From Thermogemmatispora carboxidivorans (lineage in GTDB: Bacteria; Chloroflexota; Ktedonobacteria; Ktedonobacterales; Ktedonobacteraceae), in the NCBI RefSeq assembly GCF_000702505.1, contig NZ_JNIM01000001.1, forward strand, positions 2,604,001 to 2,668,000: DNA of 64,000 nucleotides, written 5' to 3'. Shown here one piece after another: positions 9,101-18,533 of this stretch. The position numbers and the translations under genes were made by a program. Positions within the stretch are counted from its first letter, which is position 1. The number at the start of each line of letters is the position of its first letter. The notes under the pieces are model-generated. The model saw nothing but the letters and a program-made list of their open reading frames with translations, did not search any database and was not told the origin of the DNA.

Positions 9101-9838
9101 TTAGATGGGCTGGAGCAGGACGGTCATGAGGAGGGCCGTGCCAGCTCCGACCAGGGTCCACAGCAGCGACCACGGCTCGCCAGGGCGCTGACTCGCTGGC
9201 AAGAGATGACTGGCCCCTAGATAGAGGAGGAAGCCGCTGAAGAAGCCCAAATAGCGCGGCAGGAGCACGGTCGGCAGGCTGATCCAGATGGTCGCCAGGG
9301 TCCCCAGCAGGGGCGTGCAGGCGAAGAAGAGCAGCCAGGCAAACGCTTGTCGGCGGCTGCTACGGTTGGCCAGTAAGAGGACGACTGCGTTGAGGCCCTC
9401 AATAAGGTTGTGGAGGATGATGGCCCCGGCCAGGAGCAGCCCTGTAGCCGGGTTGACAACGAACCCCAGGCTGATGGTCGCCCCTTCCAGGAGGCGATGC
9501 AGGGAGAAGAAGAGCACGGAGATAACTCCCAGCAGGGGCCGGGGCACACCGTTGGCAGAGGCTTCATGCTGGTCCGCTTGCCAGTGCAGGGCCAGCCTTT
9601 CAAGGAGATGAAAGGTGAAGAAACCGCTGGCCAGGGCCGCGAAGGCGGCAAAGCGCTCGCCTGGAAGAAGCGCCAGCACACTGAAGAGGCGCGGCAGCCA
9701 TTGAAAGGCCGCCAGACCAACGAGGGCGCCGGCTGCGAAGGCTATGACCTGCTGGAGCTGTTCCCGTTGCCTCAAGGCAACGATCCCCCCTGCACAGGTG
9801 GAACAGAAGGCAATAATTGAGAGCAGAATGGTGCTCAT
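9101..9838 (-). CDS. ZIP family divalent metal transporter
   Basis: A 245-residue polytopic inner-membrane protein with about eight hydrophobic segments. HNLIEGL carries the metal-site His and Glu that are the hallmark of ZIP transporters (zinc/iron uptake); a second pair is in FFSLHRLLEGA. The start ATG at 9838 is preceded by GAGG 6 nt upstream; an earlier GTG at 9850 is possible. I see no clear Zur-type palindrome upstream. It is monocistronic. Confidence 0.85.
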   Translation of the reverse strand: MSTILLSIIAFCSTCAGGIVALRQREQLQQVIAFAAGALVGLAAFQWLPRLFSVLALLPGERFAAFAALASGFFTFHLLERLALHWQADQHEASANGVPRPLLGVISVLFFSLHRLLEGATISLGFVVNPATGLLLAGAIILHNLIEGLNAVVLLLANRSSRRQAFAWLLFFACTPLLGTLATIWISLPTVLLPRYLGFFSGFLLYLGASHLLPASQRPGEPWSLLWTLVGAGTALLMTVLLQPI

Positions 9839-10249
9839 CCAGGTCCTCACTCCTGAACTGGAAGATGCCGATTGGCCGATTGCGAGGTCTGCCGCGCTGT
9901 CAACGCCAGCGCTGGCGCTGCGCTAGCAGGAGGCCACGTCGTCCTGGCCCCTCCGCCTCTCTTCTAACAGTGATACCATATTGTTCCTTTTCAAAGCAAT
10001 GCATTTCTGATGCTGTGGCTCCTGAAAATAGCTCGCTTGCTTGTTGGAGATTACGGCCAGGAGACCGGCCTACAGGCACTGAGGCGCAACAGCAGGAGCC
10101 CACCGTGAGGATAAGGCGGAGCTGGTGAGACATGGGAGCGCATGGGCTGGGGAAGCGCGTGGAGAGGAGGAAGGCCGGCAAGACCGCTGGCACCAGCGCC
10201 GCCGTGCCAGGCGCTGGGCCGGTTCGGTCAGGGCTGCTCTCCCTCACTC
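9839..10249. other. Intergenic region upstream of the ZIP gene
   Basis: About 410 nt without a credible gene. On the minus strand, near 9970-10005, TTGCTT and TATCAC are separated by 18 nt and could be the promoter of the ZIP transporter; this is weak. Nothing else stands out. Confidence 0.35.
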
Positions 10250-10672
10250 TCAGACGGCATTGGGGGCGCTCAGCACGGCATCGATGGCCGCAGTTAGCGT
10301 CTGAAGCTTAAAGGGCTTTTCGACAACAATAGCCCGGGGCGCGATGCTTTTCGCTTGCTCAATCTCGCTGGCTGGCGCCGCGGTGCAGAGAATGAGCGGG
10401 AGGTTGCGCGTATGGGGATGGGCTCGCAGCTGACGGAGTACGTCTTCGCCAGCTATATCGGGCATGTAGAGGTCGAGAATGAGGAGATCGATCGGCAGCG
10501 GATGGAGGACTTGCCCTTCGGCTTCCTCCCCGGCTGGCTTCTCCGCAAGGAGCGCCTCCAGGCACTCGCGGGGATGTCGATAATGCACCACGCGATGACC
10601 AGCAAAGTCGAGAAAGGTCACGCAGAGCTTTGCAATGCGCGGATTATCTTCTAGCAGGCCAACCTGCGCCAT
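10250..10672 (-). CDS. Single-domain response regulator (CheY-like receiver)
   Basis: A 140-residue stand-alone receiver domain. The acidic pocket is Glu8-Asp9, the phospho-acceptor is Asp67 in LLILDLYMPD, the switch Thr is in LCTAA and the conserved Lys is in VEKPF. There is no output domain, so it must act by protein contact, as in a phosphorelay. No histidine kinase lies in the window. A loop before Asp67 (about residues 45-58) is slightly longer than usual. Confidence 0.9.
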   Translation of the reverse strand: MAQVGLLEDNPRIAKLCVTFLDFAGHRVVHYRHPRECLEALLAEKPAGEEAEGQVLHPLPIDLLILDLYMPDIAGEDVLRQLRAHPHTRNLPLILCTAAPASEIEQAKSIAPRAIVVEKPFKLQTLTAAIDAVLSAPNAV

Positions 10673-11115
10673 GTTGCTACCTTCTTACTGCTGCAAGCAG
10701 AGCTGTTGCCCGCTCTTCGAACAAACAAAGGATACAGACAACACCCTGCAACTTTGGTGATGGTTCTCCTTCGCGTAACACATCCCGTTCAAGATTGTAG
10801 TGTTCTTGATAGACGCATGTCAAGATAGTGTTGCACTTGCGAGGGGTGAAGATGGGGCTGGCCTTGCCTCGACGGCTCGGCCCCGATGCTGTACAATGCC
10901 TTCAGACGAGGCAGTCCGCCGCTGCACTGCTGCCGTTTTGCCGCCCTGAGGCGCCGTTACCACGCTGGCCCTCGCTGGGTTCTGCTCTCGCTCAGGAGAG
11001 CCTGCCCGGCCCCGACTCTCGCTGGTTGAGTGTGGTCTGCCACCATAGGGCTGGGGGAGAGCCAGAACGGCGCCGGGCGAGCCAGCAATCAGGATGCGAG
11101 TGTCACAAGGAACCT
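10673..11115. other. Intergenic region, no gene recognised
   Basis: A 443-nt gap between two divergently transcribed genes, so it must hold both promoters. An in-frame upstream extension of the right-hand gene to 10828 is open but reads as non-coding (Arg/Pro/Cys-rich). I see no strong hairpin. Confidence 0.4.
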
Positions 11116-11580
11116 ATGAGCGAGAGCGAACAGGAACAGGGCCAAATGCACCCCCTGAGTGTGGTCCGCTTCGGTCTGGGGAAGGAAATTCAGCTCTACC
11201 CAGAGGAGCTAGCGGTGGTGAAACGCGAGGAGGGTGAGGAGACGCGCATTCCACTGGCACAGATCCAGCGTCTGATTCTGATGCCGGGCGATCCGAATCC
11301 CGCCAAGTTGATCTTGTTGGCCGATCTTGACGAGCATGAGACCGTGATGCTGGCTGAGGGGATGAGTAATGTGCGCGATTTTCGGGCCATGCTGCCGCGC
11401 TTGCGCGAGCTGGCCCCGCATATCCAGTTCGATCCTCCCGATATGGAGGAGCAGCTGCGCCAGGCGCTCAATACGCGCCGCGCCTGGACGTTGACCTGCT
11501 ATGGCGCCATCCTCCTGGTCTGCATCTTACTTTATCTGATTTATTTACTGGTGGCCTATATCGGTAGTCACCACCCATGA
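11116..11580 (+). CDS. Hypothetical protein with C-terminal membrane anchor
   Basis: I do not recognise this 154-residue protein. Residues 1-125 are soluble and mixed alpha/beta, including FGLGKEIQLYPEEL, then regularly spaced hydrophobics resembling a PH-like or bacterial-PH fold. One hydrophobic helix (about 129-149) follows near the end, so the soluble part would face the cytoplasm as in tail-anchored proteins. ATG at 11116 follows AAGGA. The gene stands between a response regulator and the propeller lipoprotein, with no operon partner. Confidence 0.7.
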   Translation: MSESEQEQGQMHPLSVVRFGLGKEIQLYPEELAVVKREEGEETRIPLAQIQRLILMPGDPNPAKLILLADLDEHETVMLAEGMSNVRDFRAMLPRLRELAPHIQFDPPDMEEQLRQALNTRRAWTLTCYGAILLVCILLYLIYLLVAYIGSHHP

Positions 11581-11662
11581 GGGTCTTGTGCCGATAGGAG
11601 ACGCAGCGCTGCGCTGCAGCAGGGCAGGACAGGGAGAGGCGCCCCCTGCTGCCCTGGCCATG

Positions 11663-12991
11663 TTATTGCTGGCCAGGAGCAGGCGGGCCGTCCTGCCGAC
11701 GCGGAGGGAGGGGAGACGGTAGCGGCGGCTCTCGTTCCTCCCGCTGTGCAGAAGACGACTGGGGCTGCTCGTCCTGTCCCGCTGATGAGGTCCGTAGCAC
11801 GCCGAGGAGCCCGCGCCGATGACGGCGATTGCTGCGCGTGAGCCAGTAGAGGAAGGCGAAGAAGGCAACAGCTAGAAGGAGAGGGACAAAGGCGTTGGTG
11901 TTCCAGCCACCGCTGCTGCCTGGGAAGATATAGACGTCATCGACGGCAGCGTAGAGCTGGCTGTAGTCGCTGGCCCCCAAAGCCAGGGCATAGACCTGGC
12001 GATTCTTGGGGAGATCGCCACCGATTACCGCGCTCCAGACCTGCCCACTGTCGTTGCTGCGTAAGACTCCGATGCTGGTCCCCAGATAGAGAGTGGTCGG
12101 ACTGCGAAAGTCGATCAGGATGGCACGCACGCTGACGCGCGCCAGGCCCTCTTTGCTGCGCTGCCAGCTCGCACCGTCGTCGTGCGAGAGGAAGATGCCC
12201 TGATCAGTGCCGGCCAAGACCAGGTTTGGTTCTCCTCCGCTGAGGGCCGCGGGACGGACGCGATAGACGGTGATCCCTTCTGGCAGACCTCGGCTCAGCA
12301 GACTCCAGCTCTGGCCACCGTTGTCCGAGCGATAGATGCCGTCAACGGTGGCCACCCAGAGTTGACCTCGATCGCTGACATAGACCAGGTCATTGATCGG
12401 AAGATTCGCTGGCAGTCCCTGATTGGCCTCCTGCCAGTGCTCTCCACCATCGCTGCTGAGAAAAACGCCGTGGTGGGCCGTCCCGACATAGAGCATACTG
12501 GCATGCTCCAGGTCGATGGCCAGGGATGTGCAGCTATCTGCTGGCAGTCCCTGATCGATCGCCTGCCAGTGCCCTCCTCCATCGCTGCTGAGAAAAACGC
12601 CGCGGCTGGTGGCCGCATAGAGGCGACGCTCGCTAGCATCAAAGCTGAGGGCATTGACGGCCAGGGGCAGGGGTAACCCCTGGTTGTGAGCCTGCCAGTG
12701 CTGGCCGGCATCGCTGCTGGCAAAAATGCCATCCTGAGCATCTCCGGCATAGAGCTGGGCGGGATCAGCTGGATTCACGACCAGCGCCCGAATGTGTTCG
12801 CGCTGCAGACCCGTGGATTCCCAGGCGCCGCCGGCGAGAATGCCACTGCTAGGGGCACAGGCCGCCAGAAGCAGCAATAGCCCCAACGTCAGCACTCGCA
12901 GGGGGAAGAAGCACAGCGCTCGTCGCCTCTTCCCTCTACGAACGGCGACGAATGACCCGCTCAACGTAGATAACCGTTTCGTGAATCTCAT
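11663..12991 (-). CDS. Asp-box (BNR) beta-propeller lipoprotein with C-terminal membrane segment
   Basis: A 442-residue exported protein. A basic N-terminus and hydrophobic core end in the lipobox LAAC. Six Asp-box motifs of the form SxDxGxxW follow (for example SSDAGQHW, SSDGGGHW, SSDGGEHW, SDNGGQSW), spaced 40-55 residues apart, giving a sialidase/Ycf48-like propeller. After it comes one transmembrane helix (VPLLLAVAFFAFLYW) and a Pro/Gln/Arg-rich tail. It is probably a surface scaffold or binding protein; no sialidase catalytic residues are evident. Its start overlaps the end of the upstream zinc-ribbon gene by 56 nt, so the two are probably cotranscribed. Confidence 0.8.
   Translation of the reverse strand: MRFTKRLSTLSGSFVAVRRGKRRRALCFFPLRVLTLGLLLLLAACAPSSGILAGGAWESTGLQREHIRALVVNPADPAQLYAGDAQDGIFASSDAGQHWQAHNQGLPLPLAVNALSFDASERRLYAATSRGVFLSSDGGGHWQAIDQGLPADSCTSLAIDLEHASMLYVGTAHHGVFLSSDGGEHWQEANQGLPANLPINDLVYVSDRGQLWVATVDGIYRSDNGGQSWSLLSRGLPEGITVYRVRPAALSGGEPNLVLAGTDQGIFLSHDDGASWQRSKEGLARVSVRAILIDFRSPTTLYLGTSIGVLRSNDSGQVWSAVIGGDLPKNRQVYALALGASDYSQLYAAVDDVYIFPGSSGGWNTNAFVPLLLAVAFFAFLYWLTRSNRRHRRGLLGVLRTSSAGQDEQPQSSSAQREEREPPLPSPLPPRRQDGPPAPGQQ
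12421..12760 (-). repeat. DNA-level tandem repeats encoding propeller blades
   Basis: Three units, each about 130 nt, share nearly identical nucleotide cores around 12431, 12561 and 12691 (the string CCTGCCAGTGC, then CATCGCTGCTG). This implies recent internal duplication of blade-encoding DNA within the propeller gene. Confidence 0.6.
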
Positions 12992-13349
12992 AGCCCCGTG
13001 CCAGCTTGGGAGCCTTCCCGGATGCTACCGGCCCCAGCGGCTTTAGCTGGCTCAGCAGTGGCAGGGCCTGGGCCGCCTGGCGCCCCGCCCCGCTAGAGCG
13101 CGCCAGTAGTGCAGTCAGGCGACGCCGGAGTAGCTCCAGACCCACTCCTACGGCCAGGGCCCCTACTCCGGCGGCCACTCCCTGGACCGGGCCGCGCAGA
13201 ACCGCCGGCCACTGCCTCCGCTGCGGCTCCAGGGCTGGTCGCGGCCTGGTTACCAGGCTGCGCGAGACCGGTATGACCAGCTCAGCACCGCAGACCGAAC
13301 AACGCTGATCCTCCGGCGCGCAGCTGGCATGACATTCAGGACAGACCAT
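12936..13349 (-). CDS. Zinc-ribbon protein of unknown function
   Basis: A 137-residue protein. The N-terminus carries a zinc ribbon with CPEC (residues 3-6) and CSVC (residues 17-20). A Pro/Arg-rich linker, a hydrophobic Gly/Ala/Val segment (about 55-70, possibly membrane-associated) and a basic C-terminus ending RVIRRRS follow. Function is unknown. ATG at 13349 has a strong AGGAGG. The 3' end overlaps the propeller lipoprotein gene by 56 nt. Confidence 0.7.
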   Translation of the reverse strand: MVCPECHASCAPEDQRCSVCGAELVIPVSRSLVTRPRPALEPQRRQWPAVLRGPVQGVAAGVGALAVGVGLELLRRRLTALLARSSGAGRQAAQALPLLSQLKPLGPVASGKAPKLARGYEIHETVIYVERVIRRRS

Positions 13350-13451
13350 CGCTCTCCTCCCTTGCGTCCTTTATACTTGTCGTGCTTGCTTACCTCTTGC
13401 ATACAGAAATATAACGAGCTGCTGCAAGGCCCGGTTTCGCTCCTCTCTACT

Positions 13452-14663
13452 CTAGCTCAGGCCGCCGCGGCGTCGTTCCTCCAGAATCTCTTCGAGCGCT
13501 GCGATCACAATAGCGTTCTCCTCAATGGTGTTGTAAAAATACGGGGAGATACGCACAAGGCCAGGACGCGAATCGACGATGATATTGCGCTGGATCAGTC
13601 CGGCAACAATCTGCTCGGGCTGCTCCATCTCTAGCATGACGATCGAGCTGCGTCGCTCGGGCTCGCGGGGGGCACGCACCTGCCAACCATGCTCGCGCGC
13701 CCGCGCAATCAGGTCGTTGGTCAGGTAGCGTGTGCGCTCGCAGATCGTCTCAACGCCAATCTCGCGTACCATCTCCATGCCGGCGTTAGCCGCGTAGACC
13801 GACGGGACCGCCGGCGTCCCGAGCTCGATCCGGGCCGCATCGGAGCGAAATTCCAGCTCGCGTGTCTTGAACTGGAATTGCTCGCGATGGCCAAACCAGC
13901 CAGCGATTGTCGGCTCTAGCTGCGAGAGCAGCCCCTCGCGGATATAGACGAGGGCCAGGCCCGGGCCTCCCATCAACCATTTCAGGGTGCCGCTGACCAG
14001 AATATCGATATCCATTGCGCCGACATCGATGGGAATCTGCCCAGTGCCCTGATAGTCATCGATCAGCAGGTAGGCCCCCTGTTTGTGAGCAATGTCGGCC
14101 ACCGCCCGTACGTCCTGGATATAGCCGCTGGTATAGAAGACGCGCGAGGTGGCAACCAGGAGGGTACGCTCGTCTACCTTCTCCTCGAACAGCTCGGGGG
14201 GCGTGTAGATGCGATCAGGGCTTTCGACAAAGACACATTCGACGCCCAGGCGCCGCTTGGCCAGCCACTGATAGGCCAGGGTTGGAAAATCCATGTCGGC
14301 CAGCACCACTTTGTTGCGTTGACGATAGTCAAAGGCACTGGCAATGGCCCCAAGGGCCACGGAGACATTGGGGGCGAGAGCAACCTCGTGTGGCTCCGCG
14401 CCGATGATGGCCGCAAACTGACGCCGCGCCCGCTCTAGCTCGCCCAGCCAGATCTCATACCAGGCGTGCGCTCCCCATTCATTCCAGCGCTCCATGAATT
14501 CAGCCAGACGCGCCATCCCACGCTGCGAGAGGGCCCCCAGCGAGCAGCTATTGAGATAGGTCTTGCGCTGGAGAATGGGAAATTCCTTTCGGTAAGCCTC
14601 TAGCTCAGGATGCTCTACCGCAGGCGGTGCCGGATACGGCACACGCGACGCATCCGTGGTCAT
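13452..14663 (-). CDS. Class V aminotransferase-fold PLP enzyme
   Basis: A 403-residue fold-type I PLP enzyme of the aminotransferase class V family, resembling isopenicillin-N-epimerase/kynureninase-like proteins rather than a true cysteine desulfurase. Asp202 in LLIDDYQGTG should hold the PLP ring nitrogen and Lys228 in SGTLKWLMGG is the Schiff-base lysine. No SxxCxxG desulfurase loop is present. The start ATG at 14663 has AAGGAG about 10 nt upstream, favoured over the in-frame 14753. It lies downstream of two other PLP genes on the same strand. Substrate unknown. Confidence 0.85.
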   Translation of the reverse strand: MTTDASRVPYPAPPAVEHPELEAYRKEFPILQRKTYLNSCSLGALSQRGMARLAEFMERWNEWGAHAWYEIWLGELERARRQFAAIIGAEPHEVALAPNVSVALGAIASAFDYRQRNKVVLADMDFPTLAYQWLAKRRLGVECVFVESPDRIYTPPELFEEKVDERTLLVATSRVFYTSGYIQDVRAVADIAHKQGAYLLIDDYQGTGQIPIDVGAMDIDILVSGTLKWLMGGPGLALVYIREGLLSQLEPTIAGWFGHREQFQFKTRELEFRSDAARIELGTPAVPSVYAANAGMEMVREIGVETICERTRYLTNDLIARAREHGWQVRAPREPERRSSIVMLEMEQPEQIVAGLIQRNIIVDSRPGLVRISPYFYNTIEENAIVIAALEEILEERRRGGLS

Positions 14664-15096
14664 AGCTGGTTGCTCCTTGCTTGCTTGCTTGTGTCTATCT
14701 CTGCTTGATCTTGTGCGGGTTACCTCTGGGCAACAGTTGGGGAGCTTCAGCAACGAACAGCCTGGCAGCCCCGACTCCTCCAGCCGCCAGCGCGCTGAGC
14801 ATGGCCGTTGTCGGGCCGCTCTGGCTCTGACTACGGCCAGACTGTGGCTTCGCTCGCACTGCTGTCTTTGCTCTTGCTCTCTTTCTATTCTAGCGATGCT
14901 CCTGGCACCCAGGAGTAACCGACGCTGGCAGCGCCCTGTCGGCGTCTCTCAGTCCCGCTATCAGGCCAGTGCAGGCCCTCTCTGCCGCTAGCTCAGAGTA
15001 TAGCAGATCCGCCTCTGCTTGTCTTCCCACCTCCTGCCAGGCCACGACCAGCAGGGGGGAGAGGGAGACGGCGCCAGAGATCGGCTTTCTCCAGTC
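14664..15096. other. Intergenic region, no gene recognised
   Basis: A 433-nt gap between two leftward genes. It has short GCTTGCTT repeats near 14678-14690 and no clear hairpin or gene. Confidence 0.4.
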
Positions 15097-16281
15097 CTAG
15101 GAGCGCGCCGCGCGGGCCAGTGCACCAATGCTCCGCAGCAGTGAGGCCGCCGCCCGTTCAACTTCGTCGACGCTGCTCCAGCGCCCGAGAGTGAGGCGCA
15201 GAGCGCCCAGAGCGCGCCCGCGACTCAGGCCCATTGCCAGGAGAACGGGCGATGGGTCGGTGCTCCCTTCGTGGCAGGCCGAGCCGGTGGACGCGGCCAC
15301 TTCCGGCGTGGCCGCCAGGATCTCCTCGCCGCTGAGACCACTGATGCTCACGTTAAGCGTGTTGGGCAAGCGCTCCTCGGGGTAGCCATTGAGCTGGATT
15401 CGCTCGCCCAGGCTTTCGCGCAGGCGCTGCCAGAGCAGATCACGCAGACGCCGCAGCCGCGCGCTCTCCGACGGCAGACGCTCCGCCGCCAGGCGGCAGG
15501 CGGCACCCAGAGCCACACAGGCCGCCACGTTCTCGGTTCCAGCCCGCAGGCCACCCTCCTGTCCCCCGCCATAGAGGACCGGCTCTAAGGCAAAGCCCAG
15601 ACCACGGCGCACATAGAGCGCGCCGACGCCTTTGGGGGCGTAGAGCTTGTGGCCAGCCACCGTCAGCAAGTCTACCCCCAGGTCGGCCACAGAGGTAGTG
15701 ATCTTGCCGACGCTCTGCGCAGCATCGCTATGCATGAGCGCGCCGTAGCGGTGCGCAATGGCGGCGATTTCGGCCAGCGGTTGCAGGGTGCCGGTTTCAT
15801 TGTTGGCGTGCATGACGCTGACCAGCACCGTGCGCCGATCGATCACCCGCTCGACCTGCTCCGGGGAGACCCGTCCATACTCGTCGACCGGCAGATAGGT
15901 GACGCGGAAGCCGTAGAGCCGCTCCAATGCACGACAGGTGTTGAGAACAGCTGGATGCTCGGTGACCTGGGTGATGATGTGGTTACCCTGTTCCCTGCGC
16001 GCCAGGACCACCCCCCGAATGGCCAGGTTGTCGCTCTCGGAACCGCCCCCAGTGAAGATAATTTCCCCTGGGGTGCAGCCGAGCAGCATGGCAACCTCAG
16101 CCCGCGCGCGCTCGAGAGCCTGATGGGCCGCCCAGCCATAGCTGTGGGCACTGGAGGGATTACCAAAATGCTCGCGCAGGTAGGGGAGCATAGCTTCGAC
16201 AACGACCGGGTCAACCGGAGTGGTGGCATTGTAGTCCAGATAGAGCAGATCGCTACGTAGCCCTGGATGCCGCAAACTCAT
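15097..16281 (-). CDS. Cysteine desulfurase (NifS/IscS family)
   Basis: Removes sulfur from cysteine to give a persulfide for Fe-S clusters, thiolation or cofactors. The 394-residue protein has the PLP lysine at 212 (TVAGHKLYAPKG), the conserved HANNETG block (residues 158-164) and the active-site cysteine at 336 in STGSACHEG. A longer C-terminal loop groups it with NifS/IscS (type I). AGGAGG precedes ATG 16281. No IscU, IscA or thiolase partner is adjacent. Confidence 0.92.
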   Translation of the reverse strand: MSLRHPGLRSDLLYLDYNATTPVDPVVVEAMLPYLREHFGNPSSAHSYGWAAHQALERARAEVAMLLGCTPGEIIFTGGGSESDNLAIRGVVLARREQGNHIITQVTEHPAVLNTCRALERLYGFRVTYLPVDEYGRVSPEQVERVIDRRTVLVSVMHANNETGTLQPLAEIAAIAHRYGALMHSDAAQSVGKITTSVADLGVDLLTVAGHKLYAPKGVGALYVRRGLGFALEPVLYGGGQEGGLRAGTENVAACVALGAACRLAAERLPSESARLRRLRDLLWQRLRESLGERIQLNGYPEERLPNTLNVSISGLSGEEILAATPEVAASTGSACHEGSTDPSPVLLAMGLSRGRALGALRLTLGRWSSVDEVERAAASLLRSIGALARAARS

Positions 16282-16349
16282 GCTGGCCGTCCGCCTCCTT
16301 CCTTTTCGCCTCTTACTCCTACAGCCTGGCGCTTTCCCCCACCGGCCTT

Positions 16350-17849
16350 CTACGGGCGCTGGGCCAGCTCGGCTTCCAGTCCCTCCCGCAGCTCATGCCA
16401 CAATCCACGCACAGTCTCCTCGCTGGTGCGCAGATTGCCGATGGCGGCCCGCAAGCTATATCTGCCGCGCAGCCTGGTATGCGAGAGGAAGTAGTGGCCC
16501 GCTCCGTTGATGCGATTGAGCAGGCGCTCGTTGAGGGCTGCCAGCTGCTCCTCGTCGTCGAGGCCACGCGGATGGGCCCGGAAGCAGACGGTGCTGAAGG
16601 GCGTGGGCGCCAGGCGTTCAAAATCGGGCGCCTCGTCGATCCACTGGGCCAGGAGCTGCCCGAGGCGAATGTGTTCGCGCAAACGCGCCTGCAGACCCTC
16701 CTGCCCAAAGTAGCGCATAATCATCCACAGCTTCAGGGCGCGGAAGCGCCGCCCGAGCGAGATACCATAATCCATGAGATTGGGAGCCTCCTCTTCGGTG
16801 CGTAAGATCTCCAGCACCAGACTGAAGGTGGCCTTGACAATCTCAGGCTTGCGGGTGAAGAAGACGCTGCAGTCTAGCGGTGTGAAGAGCCACTTGTGGG
16901 GATTGACAATAAAGCTGTCAGCGCGCTCGCAGCCAGCCAGAATATGACGATACTCCGGCAGCAGGGCGGCAGAGCCGGCGTACGAGGCGTCGATGTGCAG
17001 CCAGAGGCCGTAGCGCTCACAGAGATCGGCAATAGCCGGAACCGGGTCGACACTGGTGGTCGAGGTCGTTCCCACAGTTGCCACAACAGCGAAGGGCCGC
17101 CAGCCCGCCGCCAGGTCCTCCTTGATAGCTCGCTCCAGGGCAGCGACATCCAGGCGATACTCGTCATCGACGGGGATCTTGCGCAGGCCCTCCAGTCCCA
17201 CACCCAGGACGATACCAGCCTTGTCAACGGCAGAATGGGCCTCCTGGGAGGCATAATAACGCAGGCGCGGTACCTCGGGCCGCCCACTCATGCCCCGCTG
17301 ACGAATCTGCAGATCGCTGAGGGCTTCGCGGGCCGCCGCTAGGGCATAGAGCGTGCCGGCAGAGGCCGTATCGTTGATGACCCCAAAGAGCGACTCGGGC
17401 AGGCCAAGCATCTGGCGCAGCCAGTCGAGCGCCACTTGCTCTAGCTCGGTGGCCGCCGGCGAGGTGCGCCAGAGCATAGCATTCACATTGAGGGCCGCGG
17501 TGAGCAGTTCGCCCAGGATGCCCGGGCCAGAGCCGGTAATGCCAAAGAAACCCATGAAGCCAGGCGCATTCCAGTGGGTGATGCCAGGGAGAAGAATGCG
17601 CTCAAAGTCGGTCAGGATGGCTTGCATCGATTCGGGCTGCAGCGGCGGTTGAGCCGGCAAAGCCCGCCGGATATCGCCCGGCTGCGTGCGCGCAAGCACG
17701 GGATAGTCGTCGACACGCTCCAGATAATCAGCGACCCAGTCGACCACCTGGTGAGCATAGAGGCGAAAGCTGGCCGGGTCCATATCACCGGTCGCTTGCT
17801 CCTGTTGGGCGGGATCAAGGGTTGCCCGCTTCTGCTCTCGTTCGTCCAT
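16350..17849 (-). CDS. Group II PLP decarboxylase (aromatic-L-amino-acid decarboxylase-like)
   Basis: A 499-residue PLP decarboxylase of the AADC/tyrosine decarboxylase family. The N-terminal helix (YAHQVVDWVADYL), the WNAPGFMGFFG substrate segment, HIDASYAG and VNPHKW with the PLP lysine at about residue 319 are all present. The likely activity is decarboxylation of aromatic amino acids such as Trp, Tyr or Phe. The ATG at 17849 (MDEREQ) is preferred; in-frame starts run up to 17969 but the extra residues are Arg/Pro-rich. It sits 68 nt upstream of the desulfurase gene. Confidence 0.88.
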   Translation of the reverse strand: MDEREQKRATLDPAQQEQATGDMDPASFRLYAHQVVDWVADYLERVDDYPVLARTQPGDIRRALPAQPPLQPESMQAILTDFERILLPGITHWNAPGFMGFFGITGSGPGILGELLTAALNVNAMLWRTSPAATELEQVALDWLRQMLGLPESLFGVINDTASAGTLYALAAAREALSDLQIRQRGMSGRPEVPRLRYYASQEAHSAVDKAGIVLGVGLEGLRKIPVDDEYRLDVAALERAIKEDLAAGWRPFAVVATVGTTSTTSVDPVPAIADLCERYGLWLHIDASYAGSAALLPEYRHILAGCERADSFIVNPHKWLFTPLDCSVFFTRKPEIVKATFSLVLEILRTEEEAPNLMDYGISLGRRFRALKLWMIMRYFGQEGLQARLREHIRLGQLLAQWIDEAPDFERLAPTPFSTVCFRAHPRGLDDEEQLAALNERLLNRINGAGHYFLSHTRLRGRYSLRAAIGNLRTSEETVRGLWHELREGLEAELAQRP

Positions 17850-18257
17850 TGCCAGATTTTCTGCTCCTCTCAACATCGATCGGCCCGCCTCTGCAGCCTG
17901 ACAGGTTCCCCACCTGGAGGGTCGGCTCCGCGGGCGCCGGGGACCTTGCTGGGAAGGCAATAGCAGCAACCTGCTGGCGCATCTCCAGAGCCGGCACCAG
18001 ACTTCTGGAGACGGGCGAAGACCGGTCGTTTAGATCTTATCACATCTGGCCACCAGGTGGGACAGATTCGCCCCCGTCCAGCGAGCAGGGGATGCAGGCA
18101 GCAGGCTAGCTGCCAGCGCCTCCTGTCGTGAAATCCTCGACAGGCCCGGATAAAACACGGAGCAACGAGTAGACTTCAGAAACAGATGGCGCTGAGCGGC
18201 CAGCCCTGGCCTGGTTACCTGGCAACGATCAGCAACGATCAACCGCTTGAGCCAGCT

Positions 18258-18533
18258 TTAGCTGAGGCCGAGCTTCTGCGCCAGCTCACGATTCGAGGGT
18301 TCCACGAGGATGGAGCCGTCGGGGAAGACAATGGTGGGAACGCTGCGCAGGCCGCCATTGACCTGGATGACGTAGGCGGCAGCCTGCTCGTCTTTTTCTA
18401 TATCGATGTAGTCATAGGCGATGTGGTGCTCGTCGAGCCAGCGCTTTGCTCTACGACAATCGCCACACCAGCTTGTCGCATATACCTTGATTTGCTGTTG
18501 GGTAATAGTCGAAGCGGTAGCGTGTCTTTCCAC
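18258..18533 (-). CDS. Glutaredoxin-like protein (CGDC active site)
   Basis: A 91-residue thiol-disulfide oxidoreductase of the NrdH/mycoredoxin-like glutaredoxin group. The active site CGDC is at residues 23-26, followed by the cis-proline segment SVPTIVFPDG. The start is a GTG at 18533 with AAGGAG about 8 nt upstream; the open frame runs to 18743 but that part is non-coding in character. It is a short protein typical of mycoredoxins, which use mycothiol, bacillithiol or thioredoxin reductase. Partner unknown. Confidence 0.88.
   Translation of the reverse strand: MERHATASTITQQQIKVYATSWCGDCRRAKRWLDEHHIAYDYIDIEKDEQAAAYVIQVNGGLRSVPTIVFPDGSILVEPSNRELAQKLGLS

Noticed and set aside
12421-12760. 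CRISPR-like array
   Set aside because: The repeats are in frame, about 130 nt apart with similar intervening sequence, and encode propeller blades.
13452-14663. Second cysteine desulfurase
   Set aside because: The fold and lysine fit class V, but the active-site cysteine loop is absent, so I call it only an aminotransferase-fold PLP enzyme.
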